From Sphaerisporangium melleum (lineage in GTDB: Bacteria > Actinomycetota > Actinomycetes > Streptosporangiales > Streptosporangiaceae), in contig NZ_BMNT01000032.1 of assembly GCF_014646695.1 (NCBI RefSeq), forward strand, positions 41,531 through 100,794: 59,264 nt of DNA, read 5' to 3'. Both the position numbers and the translations under genes were made by a program. The number at the start of each line of letters is the position of its first letter. Within the stretch, counting starts at the first letter, position 1. Positions 1-9,203 of the stretch are shown here, piece by piece. Under the pieces are notes generated by a model, which had not been told where the DNA came from, did not search any database, and saw only the letters and a program-made list of their open reading frames with translations.

Positions 1-909
1 ACCATCTACTTCGGCAACAACAAGGTCTGGGGCTACGGCGCCGGCAACGGCCCCTGGATCATGGCCGACCTGGAGAACGGCCTGTTCTCCGGCGTGAACC
101 AGAAGTACAACGCGGGCAACCCCAGCATCAGCCACCGGTTCCTCACCGCGATCGTCAAGGGCGAGCCGAACCATTGGGCGATCCGCGGCGGCAACGCGCA
201 GTCGGGCGGCCTGGGCACCTTCTACGACGGGGTGCGCCCCAACGTCGCGGGCTACAACCCGATGAAGAAGGAAGGGGCCATCCTTCTCGGCATCGGCGGT
301 GACAACAGCAACGGTGCCCGCGGCACGTTCTACGAGGGCGTGATGACCTCCGGCTATCCGACGGACGCCACCGAGAACGCCGTGCAGGCCAACATCGTCG
401 CCGCCGGCTACACCACCTGGAACGGCGGCGGGAGCGGGACGCTCACCCCGGGCTCGTCGATCTCGCTGCGCGCGACGACGGCCTGCTGCACCGACCGTTA
501 CATCCGCCACCAGAACGGCAGCGTCGTGACCTCGGTGATCAACTCGTCCTCCCCGTCGACGGACAAGAACGACGGCACCTGGGTCGTGCGCAGTGGCCTG
601 GCCAGTGGGTCGTGCGTGTCGCTGGAGTCGAAGAACTACCCCGGCACCTTCCTGCGGCACCAGAACTACCAGTTGTACCGTCAGCAGAACGACGGCAGCG
701 CGCTGTTCGCCTCCGACGCCACCTTCTGCGCGCAGGCCGGCAAGAACGGCCAGGGCATCTCGCTCGCCTCCTACAACTTCTCCAGCCGCTTCATCCGCCA
801 CTACGGCAACACCGTCTACATCGCGAGCAACGGCGGCTCGAACACCTTCGACAACTCCTCCGCGTGGGCCGACGACGTCAGCTGGATCGTCGCCCAGCCC
901 TGGGCATAG
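1..909 (+). CDS. GH54 alpha-L-arabinofuranosidase with AbfB (CBM42) domain, 5'-truncated
   Basis: The frame is open from base 1, so the N-terminus and signal peptide lie outside the window; 302 residues remain. Residues 1 to about 140 match the end of the GH54 catalytic domain, including the run GAILLGIGGDNSNGARGTFY followed by EGVMTSGYPT. Residues about 145-302 form an AbfB arabinose-binding beta-trefoil with the repeated RYIRHQN / FLRHQNY / RFIRHYG pattern. GH54 enzymes release terminal arabinofuranose from arabinan and arabinoxylan, and AbfB anchors the enzyme to arabinose side chains. It is expected to be secreted. The domain order is the usual one for the family. A strong hairpin follows the stop. 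The family call is firm; substrate preference is inferred. Confidence 0.9.
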   Translation, partial: TIYFGNNKVWGYGAGNGPWIMADLENGLFSGVNQKYNAGNPSISHRFLTAIVKGEPNHWAIRGGNAQSGGLGTFYDGVRPNVAGYNPMKKEGAILLGIGGDNSNGARGTFYEGVMTSGYPTDATENAVQANIVAAGYTTWNGGGSGTLTPGSSISLRATTACCTDRYIRHQNGSVVTSVINSSSPSTDKNDGTWVVRSGLASGSCVSLESKNYPGTFLRHQNYQLYRQQNDGSALFASDATFCAQAGKNGQGISLASYNFSSRFIRHYGNTVYIASNGGSNTFDNSSAWADDVSWIVAQPWA

Positions 910-928
910 TCCTCAGGTGACCGATACC

Positions 929-957
929 GAGCCGCTCCCGGTCCACGGGGGCGGCTC
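929..957 (+). terminator. Hairpin after the arabinofuranosidase gene
   Basis: An 11-bp stem (GAGCCGCTCCC pairing with GGGGGCGGCTC, one G-U pair) closes a 7-nt loop, 19 nt after the stop codon. There is no T-run, as is common for actinomycete terminators. Confidence 0.6.
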
Positions 958-1203
958 CCGTCGTTCCGCGCCGCGGCCGTGAGCATGCACGGCCGGCCGG
1001 GTGTGCCGAGGAGGGCGTACCCCACAGATGGGGGAACGCCAGGATAGGGGCGGTCGACGCCGGCGGACCGCGGCCGCGATCCGCCGGGAAGATCTCGCGG
1101 GCGCAGCCGGGTGCCGTAGGATCTACGCAGGTCGAACACGGTAAGCCCGTCCGTCCTGGTGCGCGGCCGGCGGGGCCGCCCGCACCGGCTGAGGAGTCTG
1201 ACG

Positions 1204-2223
1204 ATGGAGGGACGCCGGGTGACCGCGTCGCCGGAACGCGGCTCCCTGCCCAGGGCCCGGCAAGGGGCCGAGCCACAGCGGCTGCTGACCACGCTGCTCG
1301 GCGACTACTGGTTCTGGCGGCAGGAGCACATCCCGTCGGCGGCGCTGGTCCGGCTGCTGGAGGAGTTCGGCATCACCGCGACCAGCGCCCGTGCCGCGCT
1401 GCGGCGGGTGGCCTCGCGAGGGCTGCTGGACGGCTCACGCGACGGCCGCACCACCGCGTACGGACTGCCGCCCCGGGCGTACGACGTGATCGTGGCGCAC
1501 ATGCGCCGGCTGCTGACGTTCGGCGCCACCACGCCGCAGTGGGACGGGCAGTGGACCGTCGTCACCTTCTCGGTGCCCGAGGACCAGAGAGACACCCGCC
1601 GTTCCCTGCGCGACGGGCTGCGCCTGCTGCACTTCGGCATGATCTTCGACGCGGTGTGGGTGTCCCCGCACGACAAGACCGGCGACGTCGTCGAACTCGC
1701 GCGCAGGCTGGGGGTGCGCGAGGCGGTGGTGTTCCGGGCACGCGACGTCGCCGCCGCCGGCCTCGGCCCGGTGCTGGACCGCGCCTTCGACATCGCCACG
1801 CTGCGCGAACGCTACCTGCGCTTCATCGATGCCCATCGGCCGGTCGCCGAGCGGCTGGAGACGGACTCCGCTCCGTCTCCGGCCGAGGCGCTGCGGCTGC
1901 GGACCGCGATCATGACCGACTGGCGGGTGTTCCCCACGCTCGACCCCGACCTCCCCGCCGAGCTGCTCCCTGAGGGCTGGCCGCGCGACGAGGCCAGGCG
2001 GCTGTGCGTGCGGATCTACGACTCGCTCGGGGAGCCCGCGGAACGGCGGTTCCGCGAGATCCTCGCCGGCTTCGACCCGGAACTCGCCGGGCTGGCCGCG
2101 CACCACACCTTCGCGCAGGTGTCCGCCCTCAAGCCGCCGGCCACCCGCCGCCGCACGCACTTCGACGAGACGACCGACCGCGATCGGCTGGACATTCTCG
2201 CCGGCGGCGGGCCGGCCGGCTGA
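1204..2223 (+). CDS. PaaX-family transcriptional regulator
   Basis: A 339-residue protein with an N-terminal winged helix (about residues 20-95, including LLGDYWFWRQ and SARAALRRVASRGLLD) and the PaaX central/C-terminal domain (WDGQWTVVTFSVPE, then the DWRVFPTLDPDLPAELLPEGWP stretch). Length and order fit PaaX repressors, which in characterised cases sense phenylacetyl-CoA. No phenylacetate catabolic gene is nearby, so the ligand and targets here are unknown. The ATG at 1204 was chosen because GAGGAG ends 7 nt before it; an in-frame start at 1159 has no ribosome site. The gene stands alone and converges on pntB. Confidence 0.85.
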   Translation: MEGRRVTASPERGSLPRARQGAEPQRLLTTLLGDYWFWRQEHIPSAALVRLLEEFGITATSARAALRRVASRGLLDGSRDGRTTAYGLPPRAYDVIVAHMRRLLTFGATTPQWDGQWTVVTFSVPEDQRDTRRSLRDGLRLLHFGMIFDAVWVSPHDKTGDVVELARRLGVREAVVFRARDVAAAGLGPVLDRAFDIATLRERYLRFIDAHRPVAERLETDSAPSPAEALRLRTAIMTDWRVFPTLDPDLPAELLPEGWPRDEARRLCVRIYDSLGEPAERRFREILAGFDPELAGLAAHHTFAQVSALKPPATRRRTHFDETTDRDRLDILAGGGPAG

Positions 2224-2235
2224 CGCGCCCGCCGC

Positions 2236-2291
2236 GCGCACGTCCCACCCGGCCGGCGGACGCACGTGCGCCCGGCCCCGGTGCCACCGGG
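2236..2291. terminator. Paired hairpins between convergent paaX-like gene and pntB
   Basis: Two inverted repeats fill the 72-nt gap. GCGCACGT (2236-2243) pairs with ACGTGCGC (2264-2271) across a 20-nt loop. CCCGGT (2277-2282) pairs with ACCGGG (2286-2291). They probably end transcription from both sides. Confidence 0.45.
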
Positions 2292-2295
2292 TGGG

Positions 2296-3696
2296 TCAGA
2301 GGGCGGCCACGATCTCCTCGACACGCTGCTTGGCGTCGCCGAAGAGCATCTGGCTGTTGGGCCGGAAGAACAGCGGGTTCTGCACTCCGGCGTATCCGGT
2401 GGCCATCGACCGTTTGAAGACGATGACGTTCTCCGCCTCCCACACGTGCAGGACGGGCATGCCGGCGATGGGACTGCCGGGGTCCTCGATCGCCGCGGGG
2501 TTGACGATGTCGTTGGCGCCGATGACCAGGACGACCGAGGTGCCGGGGAAGTCGTCGTTGATCTCCTCCAGCTCCAGGACGATGTCATAGGGCACCTTGG
2601 CCTCCGCGAGCAGGACGTTCATGTGGCCAGGCAGGCGCCCGGCGACGGGATGGATGCCGAAGCGGACCTCGACGTCGCGGTCGCGGAGCCGGCGGGTCAG
2701 CTCGGCCACCGGGTACTGCGCCTGGGCGACCGCCATGCCGTACCCCGGGACGATGACCACCGACTTGGCGTCCTTGAGCAGCTCGGCGGTGCCGGTGGCG
2801 GAGATCTCCCGGTGTTCCCCCTGCTCGGTGTCGCCGGACGAGCCCGCCTCGATGCCGAAACCACCGGCGATCACCGAGAGGAACGAGCGGTTCATCGCCT
2901 GGCACATGACATAGGACAGGTAGGCGCCGGACGAGCCCACCAGGGCTCCGGTGACGATCAGCAGGTTGTTGTCGAGCAGGAAGCCGGACGCCGCGGCCGC
3001 CCATCCCGAGTAGCTGTTGAGCATCGAGACGACGACCGGCATGTCGCCGCCGCCGATCGAGGCGACCAGGTGCCACCCCAGCACCAGGGCCACGGCGGTC
3101 AGCGCGACGAGGAGCCCCAGGTTCGGGGAGGCCACGAAGAAGACGGTCAGGAGCGCGAACGCGCCGAGCGCCCCCAGGTTCAGCAGGTTCTTGCCGGGCA
3201 GCATCATGGGACGCGACCCGATGCGGGCCGACAGCTTGAGGAACGCGACGACCGATCCGGTGAAGGTCAGTGCCCCGATGAACACGCCGATGGACACCTC
3301 GGCGTGGTGGACGCCCGGCAACGGGACCTCTCCCGGCGTCCCGCCACCCCCCTCGACCTCGAGGAAGCCGTTCCAGCCGACCAGGACGGCGGCGAGGCCG
3401 ACGAAGCTGTGCAGGATGGCGATCAGCTCCGGCATGCTGGTCATCTCGACGATCCGGGCCCGCCAGAGCCCGATGGCGGCGCCGATCGCCATGGCGGCCG
3501 CGAGCAGGGTCACGGTGCCGACGTCCCCGCCGTCCGCCGAGAGGGCGACCGTCGAGGCGAGCGCGAGAGCCATGCCGCAGATGCCGAGCACGACGCCCGA
3601 GCGTGCGGTCTCGTGCTTGGACAGGCCGGCGAGGCTCAGGATGAACAACAGGGCGGCGACGATGTAGGCGGCCTGCGCGGCCGTGGCGAGGGTCAC
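2296..3696 (-). CDS. pntB: NAD(P) transhydrogenase subunit beta
   Basis: A 466-residue membrane protein, the normal PntB length. The first ~270 residues carry the closely spaced hydrophobic helices of the proton channel (domain II). The last ~190 form the NADPH-binding domain III, with the diagnostic [15 protein letters not shown] loop and [12 protein letters not shown]. With PntA it transfers hydride between NADH and NADP+ coupled to proton entry, supplying NADPH. The GTG start lies 2 nt after the pntA stop, and GAGGAG sits over the end of pntA, so the genes are co-transcribed and probably translationally coupled. Confidence 0.97.
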   Translation of the reverse strand: MTLATAAQAAYIVAALLFILSLAGLSKHETARSGVVLGICGMALALASTVALSADGGDVGTVTLLAAAMAIGAAIGLWRARIVEMTSMPELIAILHSFVGLAAVLVGWNGFLEVEGGGGTPGEVPLPGVHHAEVSIGVFIGALTFTGSVVAFLKLSARIGSRPMMLPGKNLLNLGALGAFALLTVFFVASPNLGLLVALTAVALVLGWHLVASIGGGDMPVVVSMLNSYSGWAAAASGFLLDNNLLIVTGALVGSSGAYLSYVMCQAMNRSFLSVIAGGFGIEAGSSGDTEQGEHREISATGTAELLKDAKSVVIVPGYGMAVAQAQYPVAELTRRLRDRDVEVRFGIHPVAGRLPGHMNVLLAEAKVPYDIVLELEEINDDFPGTSVVLVIGANDIVNPAAIEDPGSPIAGMPVLHVWEAENVIVFKRSMATGYAGVQNPLFFRPNSQMLFGDAKQRVEEIVAAL

Positions 3697-3698
3697 GG

Positions 3699-5234
3699 TC
3701 AGCTCCTCGTGAACATGCCGAGCATGCGCCGGGTCACGGCGAAGCCGCCGAAGATGTTGATGCTCGCCAGCAGGACCGCGACGAACGACAGGACGGTGAC
3801 GATCACGTTCGGCCGCCCGAGCTGCAGCAGCGCGCCGACGACGATGATGCCGGAGATGGCGTTGGTGATCGACATCAGCGGCGTGTGCAGGGCGTGGTGC
3901 ACGTTGCCGATGACGTAGTAGCCGATCACGATCGACAGGAGGAAGACGGTGAGGTGCCCGGTCAGCGCGGCCGGGGAGAAGGCGGTCAGCAGGAAGAGCG
4001 CGGCGGCGGCCACCGCGGTGATGACATGGCGTCGCCGGCCGGGTGGGGGAGCGGCCTTGGCGGCGGGCGCCGGTGGCGGAGCCGCGGGTTCGGCGCTCAC
4101 CGGTACGGGCGGAGGCGGCCAGGTCTTCGCCCCGTCGCGCACCACGGTCATCGCGCGCTGTACGGGATCGTCGAAGTCCAGCACCAGCGTGCCGTCCGCG
4201 GCCGGGGTGAGCAGCCGCATCAGGTTGACCAGGTTCGTGCCGTAGAGCTGCGAGGCCTGGGCCGGCAGCCGGCCGGCGAGGTCGGTGTACCCGATGATGG
4301 TGACGCCGTTCCCGGTCTCGACCGCCTCGCCGGCGCGGGTGCCCTCGACGTTGCCGCCCTGCGCCGCGGCCATGTCGACGATGACGCCGCCCGGGCGCAT
4401 GCGGGCCACGTGTTCGGCGGTGAGCAGCCGGGGCGCCGGCCGCCCGGGGACCAGCGCGGTGGTGATCACGATGTCCACCTCGGCTGCCTGCTCGCTGTAC
4501 ATGGCGGCGGCCCGCCGGTCGTAGTCCTCGGTGGTCTCCCGGGCGTACCCGTCGGAGCTCCTCTGCTGCGCGACCCCGACGTCCAGGAACTCGGCGCCCA
4601 GCGAGCGCACCTGCTCGGCGACCTCCGGCCGCGGGTCGGTGGCCCGCACGATGGCGCCCAGGCTGGTGGCGGTGGCGATCGCCGCCAGTCCGGCCACGCC
4701 GGCGCCCACCACCAGGACCTTGGCCGGCGGGACCTTCCCCGCGGCGGTCACCTGGCCGGTGAACAGGCGCCCGAACGCGTGCGCCGCCTCGATGACGGCG
4801 CGGTACCCGGCGATGCCGGCCATCGAACTGAGCACGTCCAGCGCCTGGGCGCGGGAGATGCGCGGCACGGCGTCGGTCGCCAGCACGGTGATCGGCCGGG
4901 CGGCGAGCGCGTCCAGCAGAGCGGGGGCGGTCGCCGGTCCGATCAGCGAGATGAGCGTGGCGCCGTCGCGCAGCGCCGCGATCTCCTCGCGCGCGGGCGC
5001 GTTCACCTTGAGCACCACCTCGGCGCTCCACGCGTCCTCGCGGCCGCCGACCCGTGCCCCGGCCTGTTCGTACGCCTCGTCGGTGCAGCCCGCCCGCAGG
5101 CCGGCGCCGGATTCGACGATCACCTGGTAGCCGAGCGAGGCCAGTTGCCGCACGGTCGCGGGGGTCGCGGCCACCCGTGTCTCACCCGGCGCCGACTCGG
5201 CGACCACTCCCAGGCGCTGGTTGGAGGGACTCAT
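3699..5234 (-). CDS. pntA: NAD(P) transhydrogenase subunit alpha (fused form)
   Basis: 511 residues. The N-terminal alanine dehydrogenase/PNT domain runs to about 150. The Rossmann NAD-binding part includes [21 protein letters not shown] (about 170-190). A Pro/Ala linker (about 375-400) precedes a four-helix membrane region (about 405-505). Many actinobacteria and mycobacteria split this protein into PntAa and PntAb; here it is one chain, as in E. coli. The ATG at 5234 has AAAGGA upstream. A 21-bp inverted repeat lies 26 nt before the start. First gene of pntAB. Confidence 0.96.
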   Translation of the reverse strand: MSPSNQRLGVVAESAPGETRVAATPATVRQLASLGYQVIVESGAGLRAGCTDEAYEQAGARVGGREDAWSAEVVLKVNAPAREEIAALRDGATLISLIGPATAPALLDALAARPITVLATDAVPRISRAQALDVLSSMAGIAGYRAVIEAAHAFGRLFTGQVTAAGKVPPAKVLVVGAGVAGLAAIATATSLGAIVRATDPRPEVAEQVRSLGAEFLDVGVAQQRSSDGYARETTEDYDRRAAAMYSEQAAEVDIVITTALVPGRPAPRLLTAEHVARMRPGGVIVDMAAAQGGNVEGTRAGEAVETGNGVTIIGYTDLAGRLPAQASQLYGTNLVNLMRLLTPAADGTLVLDFDDPVQRAMTVVRDGAKTWPPPPVPVSAEPAAPPPAPAAKAAPPPGRRRHVITAVAAAALFLLTAFSPAALTGHLTVFLLSIVIGYYVIGNVHHALHTPLMSITNAISGIIVVGALLQLGRPNVIVTVLSFVAVLLASINIFGGFAVTRRMLGMFTRS

Positions 5235-5259
5235 CCGGTTCCTTTCTTGGCTGGATCGC

Positions 5260-5280
5260 GGGTCGTCGGTTGCACGACCC
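5260..5280. promoter_or_regulatory. Inverted repeat upstream of pntA
   Basis: GGGTCGT (5260-5266) and ACGACCC (5274-5280) are perfect 7-bp arms around CGGTTGC, 26 nt before the pntA start codon. It could be a repressor operator or a hairpin in the leader; the sequence alone does not decide. Confidence 0.4.
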
Positions 5281-5905
5281 TGTGCCGCCGCGCGCTTGTG
5301 GTGGGCGGCGGCACGATGTCGACCGTGTTCGGAGGGCTCGGAAGGGCTGAGAGGGCCGCCGCCGGGCCGGCTGAAAGATTCATCGGCCGGTTCACGATCG
5401 GACGCCCGCGTCTCGGCGGCACGTGTACCGGGCCCGGCGGTTCCCGCCCGTCCACGGGCGTGTCCTGGTGGGAGACGGCAGGAGCATCACCGCGGGAGGC
5501 CCTGTCCTGGCATCATGCGGTGGTCCCGGCTCTCAGTCCCGTGCTGCCTGATCAGGGAGCACGGGAGCGGTCCACGAGCGGCCGCGCGCCCTCGTGCCGG
5601 GGTCCCTGCTGTCGATCATCGTTGGCCACCATGCCGACCGGGCGAGTGCGATCACCCGCCATCTACCACGAATTCTCCCGAATACCGCCATCGCGGATCA
5701 AGAGCGACAACGCCCCACGGTGCGGGGAATCACGCGCCGGCTCCGGGGGATGTCCTCGCGGAACGCCGCCGGTGAGCGAGGGGGAGTGAACGTCACCTCG
5801 CCTGGGCTTGGCACGGCCGGCATCACCTCGGTGCGCGCAACCCGAGGCACATCGAGGCCGCCATCGAACCCGAGGCGGCTCGCATCCCGGCCGGCGCCGC
5901 CGTCG
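5281..5905. other. Non-coding stretch upstream of pntAB
   Basis: About 620 bases with no frame showing actinomycete codon bias and a ribosome site. It holds the 5538-5565 palindrome and should contain the pntAB promoter, which I could not place. Bases 5800-5900 have a faint coding-like GC rhythm but no recognisable protein. Confidence 0.5.
5538..5565. repeat. 28-bp near-perfect palindrome
   Basis: CCCGTGCT (5538-5545) pairs with AGCACGGG (5558-5565), and the loop itself contains the palindrome CCTGATCAGG (5547-5556). A single G/G mismatch interrupts the whole. It lies between the 3' end of the receptor-like gene and pntA, so it may be a terminator or an operator. Confidence 0.5.
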
Positions 5906-8548
5906 TCAGCGGGTGCACGGGGGTTCCTGTGTTCTGCTCGACGCGTCCGGTGCGTACGCCCCGCACACCACGACGGCCTTCGGGCTGTCGGCGAGCTGGC
6001 GGAGCAGGACGAGGGTCTTGTCGACGGGCGCGGCGTTGCCGGCCGGGCCGTAGGAGATGTACCCGGTGGCGCCGTTGAAGGTGACGCCCGCGCCGAGGGC
6101 GACGAGGACGGACTCGCGGGAGACGAGGTCGTCGTGCAGGCGGGCCTTGCCGACGGCCTGGGACAGGACGTGGAAAGCGTCGTAGGAGACGGCCGAGTGG
6201 CCGTCCTGGACCCAGGGGTCGGTGCCCTTCGTGGTGCGCTTCACGAACGCGTTGTAGTCGTCGACGAACTGGCGGGTCTTGTCACTGGCGTGCGGGTCCG
6301 TGGTGGGCAGCCGGTGGGCGGAGTAGTACAGGCGCAGCCAGTGCTTGTTGTTGAAGGCGCCTGTTTGGGCGATGTTGGTGAGCTCATTGCCGCCGAGGAC
6401 GGTGATGTCGTGGTCGATGCAGGTGCCCTGGGTGTCCATGGCGTTGATGAAAGCGGTGAAGTCCCGGGCCCGCGCGGCCCAGTACACGACGGCCCCCGGC
6501 TCCGCCTTGATCGTCTTGCACAGCCGGCTCACCAGTTCGTCCGCGCTGGACACGTTCGCCGCGCCGGGCGGCGGCGCCGGCTCGAAGTCGCCGTCCTGGT
6601 TGAAGTTGAAGACCTCGGAGCCACCAGGTGCGAATCGGTCGCGGAACTTTCCCGCGAGGCTGCGACTGTAGAGGTCGGCGGAGCTCTCGATGACGATGGC
6701 GCGGCCGGCGGGGGAGCAGCTCTCTTCCGAGCCGGGATCGGCCACGATGTTCTGGCCCTTCGCGAAATCCGCCGCGATCCGCGCCTCGGTCAGGTTGGGC
6801 GGCGTGAAAGGCCAGTAGCTCCGCATCGCCTCACCGGCCAGCATCTCGTCAGCGGTCGCCGTTGTGCCGATCGTGGGGATCTTCGCGGCGCCGAGCACCT
6901 GCAATGCCTTCCGGGTCTCGTCCCGGCTCTGCGCGTATCCGAGGACGCCGACGATCCTGGTGTGATCCGGGGTGTTCTTGGCGCTGCCCTCCTTCTCCAC
7001 CCGCGCCCTGAGGTTCTCGGCCTCCGCTACGGCGTTCTTGAACGCCGGACCGGTCGGCCGGACCTCCACCCGTAGCCTGACGGCCGAGTCGTCGGACACC
7101 GCGTCGTCGAGCAACTTCTTCTGCCACATCGCGATGCCGCGCAGCTCGGGGATCGTGCCGTCGAAGCGCACCGCGTTCTCGTCCGTCGGCGGGCTGGACA
7201 CGAAGGCCACCACGGTCCGTACCGTCCTGCCCTGGGCGGCGGCCTGCTCGGCCCGTCTGTTCTGCTCGCCGATCTCCCGCACGACCGCGTCGTACCAGGC
7301 TTTGCCATCGACCGGAATGGGCTTGGCCGGCGCGGACTCCGCGACGGAGGCGGAGCCGCCGACGCAATCGTGGTCATCTTGGATGACCAATCCCGCGGCC
7401 GTCAGGGCCAGGACCGTTACACCGGCCATGATTCCGGTGGGCACGATCCGGCTGAATCTAAACCTCTTCGGCTCGACCTTGCGTACCTCAAGCCCTGGTC
7501 CGGCCATGGCCTGCTCGCTGAAGGTCACCAGGACCGGGGAGCCGCCGTTCTGGCCGAGGCGCTGACTCGCCTGCGCGAACGTGAGTTCAGCGGGATCGTC
7601 CAGATCCGCCAGCAGCTCTTCCGATGGCCGTCCGACCGCTACGACGAGCGGGCCCGGAGGTCTGGCGGTGGTGCTCGCCTGATGCACGGAGCGCAGGAAG
7701 CGCTCGGCCTCGCGGTTGCCCTTCGCGCCGGGCGGTGGCAGGTCCACGAGTACGACGGGGCGGGCGGTCCTGCGCCGCCGGCCAGGCAGGAACCGGCCGA
7801 TCGCCGGGGTGCGCAGGTCCTCCAGGAGGGCTCGCCACAGGAGCCGATCGAGCTGCTGCAGCGCTTCCTCGCGTTTCTCCGCAACGCTCAGTTGCGAGCT
7901 CCACACGGCACCGGCGTTGTCCATCACCCGGAAGAGGTTCCGGCCGCCTCCGGCGATCTTCTCCGCGCCCAGCCAGCTCCGCATCACTTTGCGGGACGTT
8001 CTGCGGGCCCACAGCCACGTGGGCATCCGCTGCACGAACGAGTGCCAGCCGAGCTTCATCAGGAAGCCCGCGAGCCCGTCGCCGTTAGGACTCTCCGTCT
8101 TGGTGAAGCTCATCAGGGCACCGCGCTGGACGCGCTGTTCGCCGGCGTACCGCCGCAGCTCCAGCGCCTGCGGCCCCTTTCTCCACGCGGTCGGTTTCTC
8201 CTGGATATAGGTGATGAGGTCCCGCATGACGAGGAAGTGCGGGTATCGGTCGGGCGTCATATGCTCCGGCGCGCCGGTCATCAGCTCGGTTCCGGCGATC
8301 TCGGAGAGCAACCTGGGGTCGTCCCCGGCGGGCAGGCGGGCGAATGGCACGAGCTTGCCGTTGTCGTGCACCGACGAGCTCAGAGCCCCGACGACGCGCT
8401 CGATGTCGGCCGCGGTCGCCGTCTCCGGCACGCGCAGGACGAAGAGCGGCGGGCTGGTGTCCAAACTGGACCTGTTCCGGGAATCGGGCGCCACCGCCGT
8501 CGGGAAGCCGAGGACGAATTCCGTGGACATGTCATCGGGGAATCCCAT
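5906..8548 (-). CDS. Single-chain membrane protein with type 1 periplasmic-binding-protein ectodomain
   Basis: 880 residues in three parts. Residues 1-365 are cytoplasmic and include a Walker-B-like strand (RPVVLVDLPPP), but I see no Walker A loop. One hydrophobic helix (about 368-387, PTGIMAGVTVLALTAAGLVI) follows. Residues 390-880 form an extracellular leucine/branched-chain-amino-acid-type binding fold (GVLGYAQSRDETRKALQVLG, then PTIGTTATADEML, VIESSADLYSRSL and HSAVSYDAFHVLSQAV). Ordinary ABC binding proteins are ~400-residue lipoproteins; this one has no lipobox and no permease or ATPase neighbours, so a receptor role is inferred. The ATG at 8548 follows AAAGGAG; upstream in-frame starts lack a site. 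It may form an operon with the small frame ending at 8587. Confidence 0.75.
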   Translation of the reverse strand: MGFPDDMSTEFVLGFPTAVAPDSRNRSSLDTSPPLFVLRVPETATAADIERVVGALSSSVHDNGKLVPFARLPAGDDPRLLSEIAGTELMTGAPEHMTPDRYPHFLVMRDLITYIQEKPTAWRKGPQALELRRYAGEQRVQRGALMSFTKTESPNGDGLAGFLMKLGWHSFVQRMPTWLWARRTSRKVMRSWLGAEKIAGGGRNLFRVMDNAGAVWSSQLSVAEKREEALQQLDRLLWRALLEDLRTPAIGRFLPGRRRRTARPVVLVDLPPPGAKGNREAERFLRSVHQASTTARPPGPLVVAVGRPSEELLADLDDPAELTFAQASQRLGQNGGSPVLVTFSEQAMAGPGLEVRKVEPKRFRFSRIVPTGIMAGVTVLALTAAGLVIQDDHDCVGGSASVAESAPAKPIPVDGKAWYDAVVREIGEQNRRAEQAAAQGRTVRTVVAFVSSPPTDENAVRFDGTIPELRGIAMWQKKLLDDAVSDDSAVRLRVEVRPTGPAFKNAVAEAENLRARVEKEGSAKNTPDHTRIVGVLGYAQSRDETRKALQVLGAAKIPTIGTTATADEMLAGEAMRSYWPFTPPNLTEARIAADFAKGQNIVADPGSEESCSPAGRAIVIESSADLYSRSLAGKFRDRFAPGGSEVFNFNQDGDFEPAPPPGAANVSSADELVSRLCKTIKAEPGAVVYWAARARDFTAFINAMDTQGTCIDHDITVLGGNELTNIAQTGAFNNKHWLRLYYSAHRLPTTDPHASDKTRQFVDDYNAFVKRTTKGTDPWVQDGHSAVSYDAFHVLSQAVGKARLHDDLVSRESVLVALGAGVTFNGATGYISYGPAGNAAPVDKTLVLLRQLADSPKAVVVCGAYAPDASSRTQEPPCTR

Positions 8549-8586
8549 CAAGACTCCTTTTGCGAAGAATGGCCGCCATGTGGACT

Positions 8587-8871
8587 CTAACGAAAAACCG
8601 TCGACGGCGATGACGGATCGTCGACAAGGCCGGCGTTTGCGATCGTCATTCTCCTCAATTGCGGATCTATGGTCGGTTCTGTACGCCGGGGTACGCAGGT
8701 GATCAGGATTCCGGTCGACGTTGCTTCGGCCAGAAGCTCTTTGACGCTGAGTGCAATAGAGGTTGACAGAATTCGAACCTTTGGCGCCCCTCGATGGAAG
8801 ACAGTCACCGGTTCGCCCTGGCGGCTCCCCATGAATTGGAGTAGCGGGACGGCCGATTGGGTGCAGTCCAA
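8587..8871 (-). CDS. Possible small hypothetical protein upstream of the receptor-like gene
   Basis: A 94-residue frame beginning TTG (8871) with AAAGG 8 nt upstream, or at an internal ATG 13 codons later. It stops 38 nt before the receptor-like gene. The translation is balanced (for example VRILSTSIALSVKELLAEAT and GILITCVPRRTEP), but third-position GC is well below that of neighbouring genes. It may be a real, recently acquired partner gene or only leader sequence. No family recognised. Confidence 0.3.
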   Translation of the reverse strand: MDCTQSAVPLLQFMGSRQGEPVTVFHRGAPKVRILSTSIALSVKELLAEATSTGILITCVPRRTEPTIDPQLRRMTIANAGLVDDPSSPSTVFR

Positions 8872-9203
8872 AAATCACCTTTCCCGATTCCGGTGACTCG
8901 GCATGGTGGTGCCCTTCAGGTACCGGGACGGCAGTCGGCTCCACTTCCGGCCGACGTCCCAGCGCGCGCGTTCACCGCCCCTGGCGGCATGCGATCGGCG
9001 GCGTTCATCGACCCCGCCTGCGGGGATGATGCGCTGATGCGCCTAGTGTGCTGTCGGTCGCCGGGATACGGGAGGGGCGCGGCCGGTCGCGCCGGCATCG
9101 GGGCCCGGTCGCGGCGGCGCGATCCGGCGCCGCCGGGAGCCGCGTGAGCCGATCGGCCGCGGGCCTGCCCGGCGGCGGAACGACATATGAGGGGAAAGCA
9201 CCT
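8872..9203. other. Divergent intergenic region
   Basis: About 330 bases between the leftward receptor-like unit and the rightward TPR gene. It should hold promoters for both. I see no convincing -35/-10 pair and no gene. Confidence 0.4.

Noticed and set aside
2296-5031. 911-residue frame fusing part of pntA with pntB
   Set aside because: The upstream 445 codons are the wrong frame of pntA; real pntB begins at GTG 3696 behind GAGGAG.
5594-7075. 493-residue plus-strand frame
   Set aside because: It runs antisense through the receptor-like gene and has no recognisable protein in its unique 5' part.
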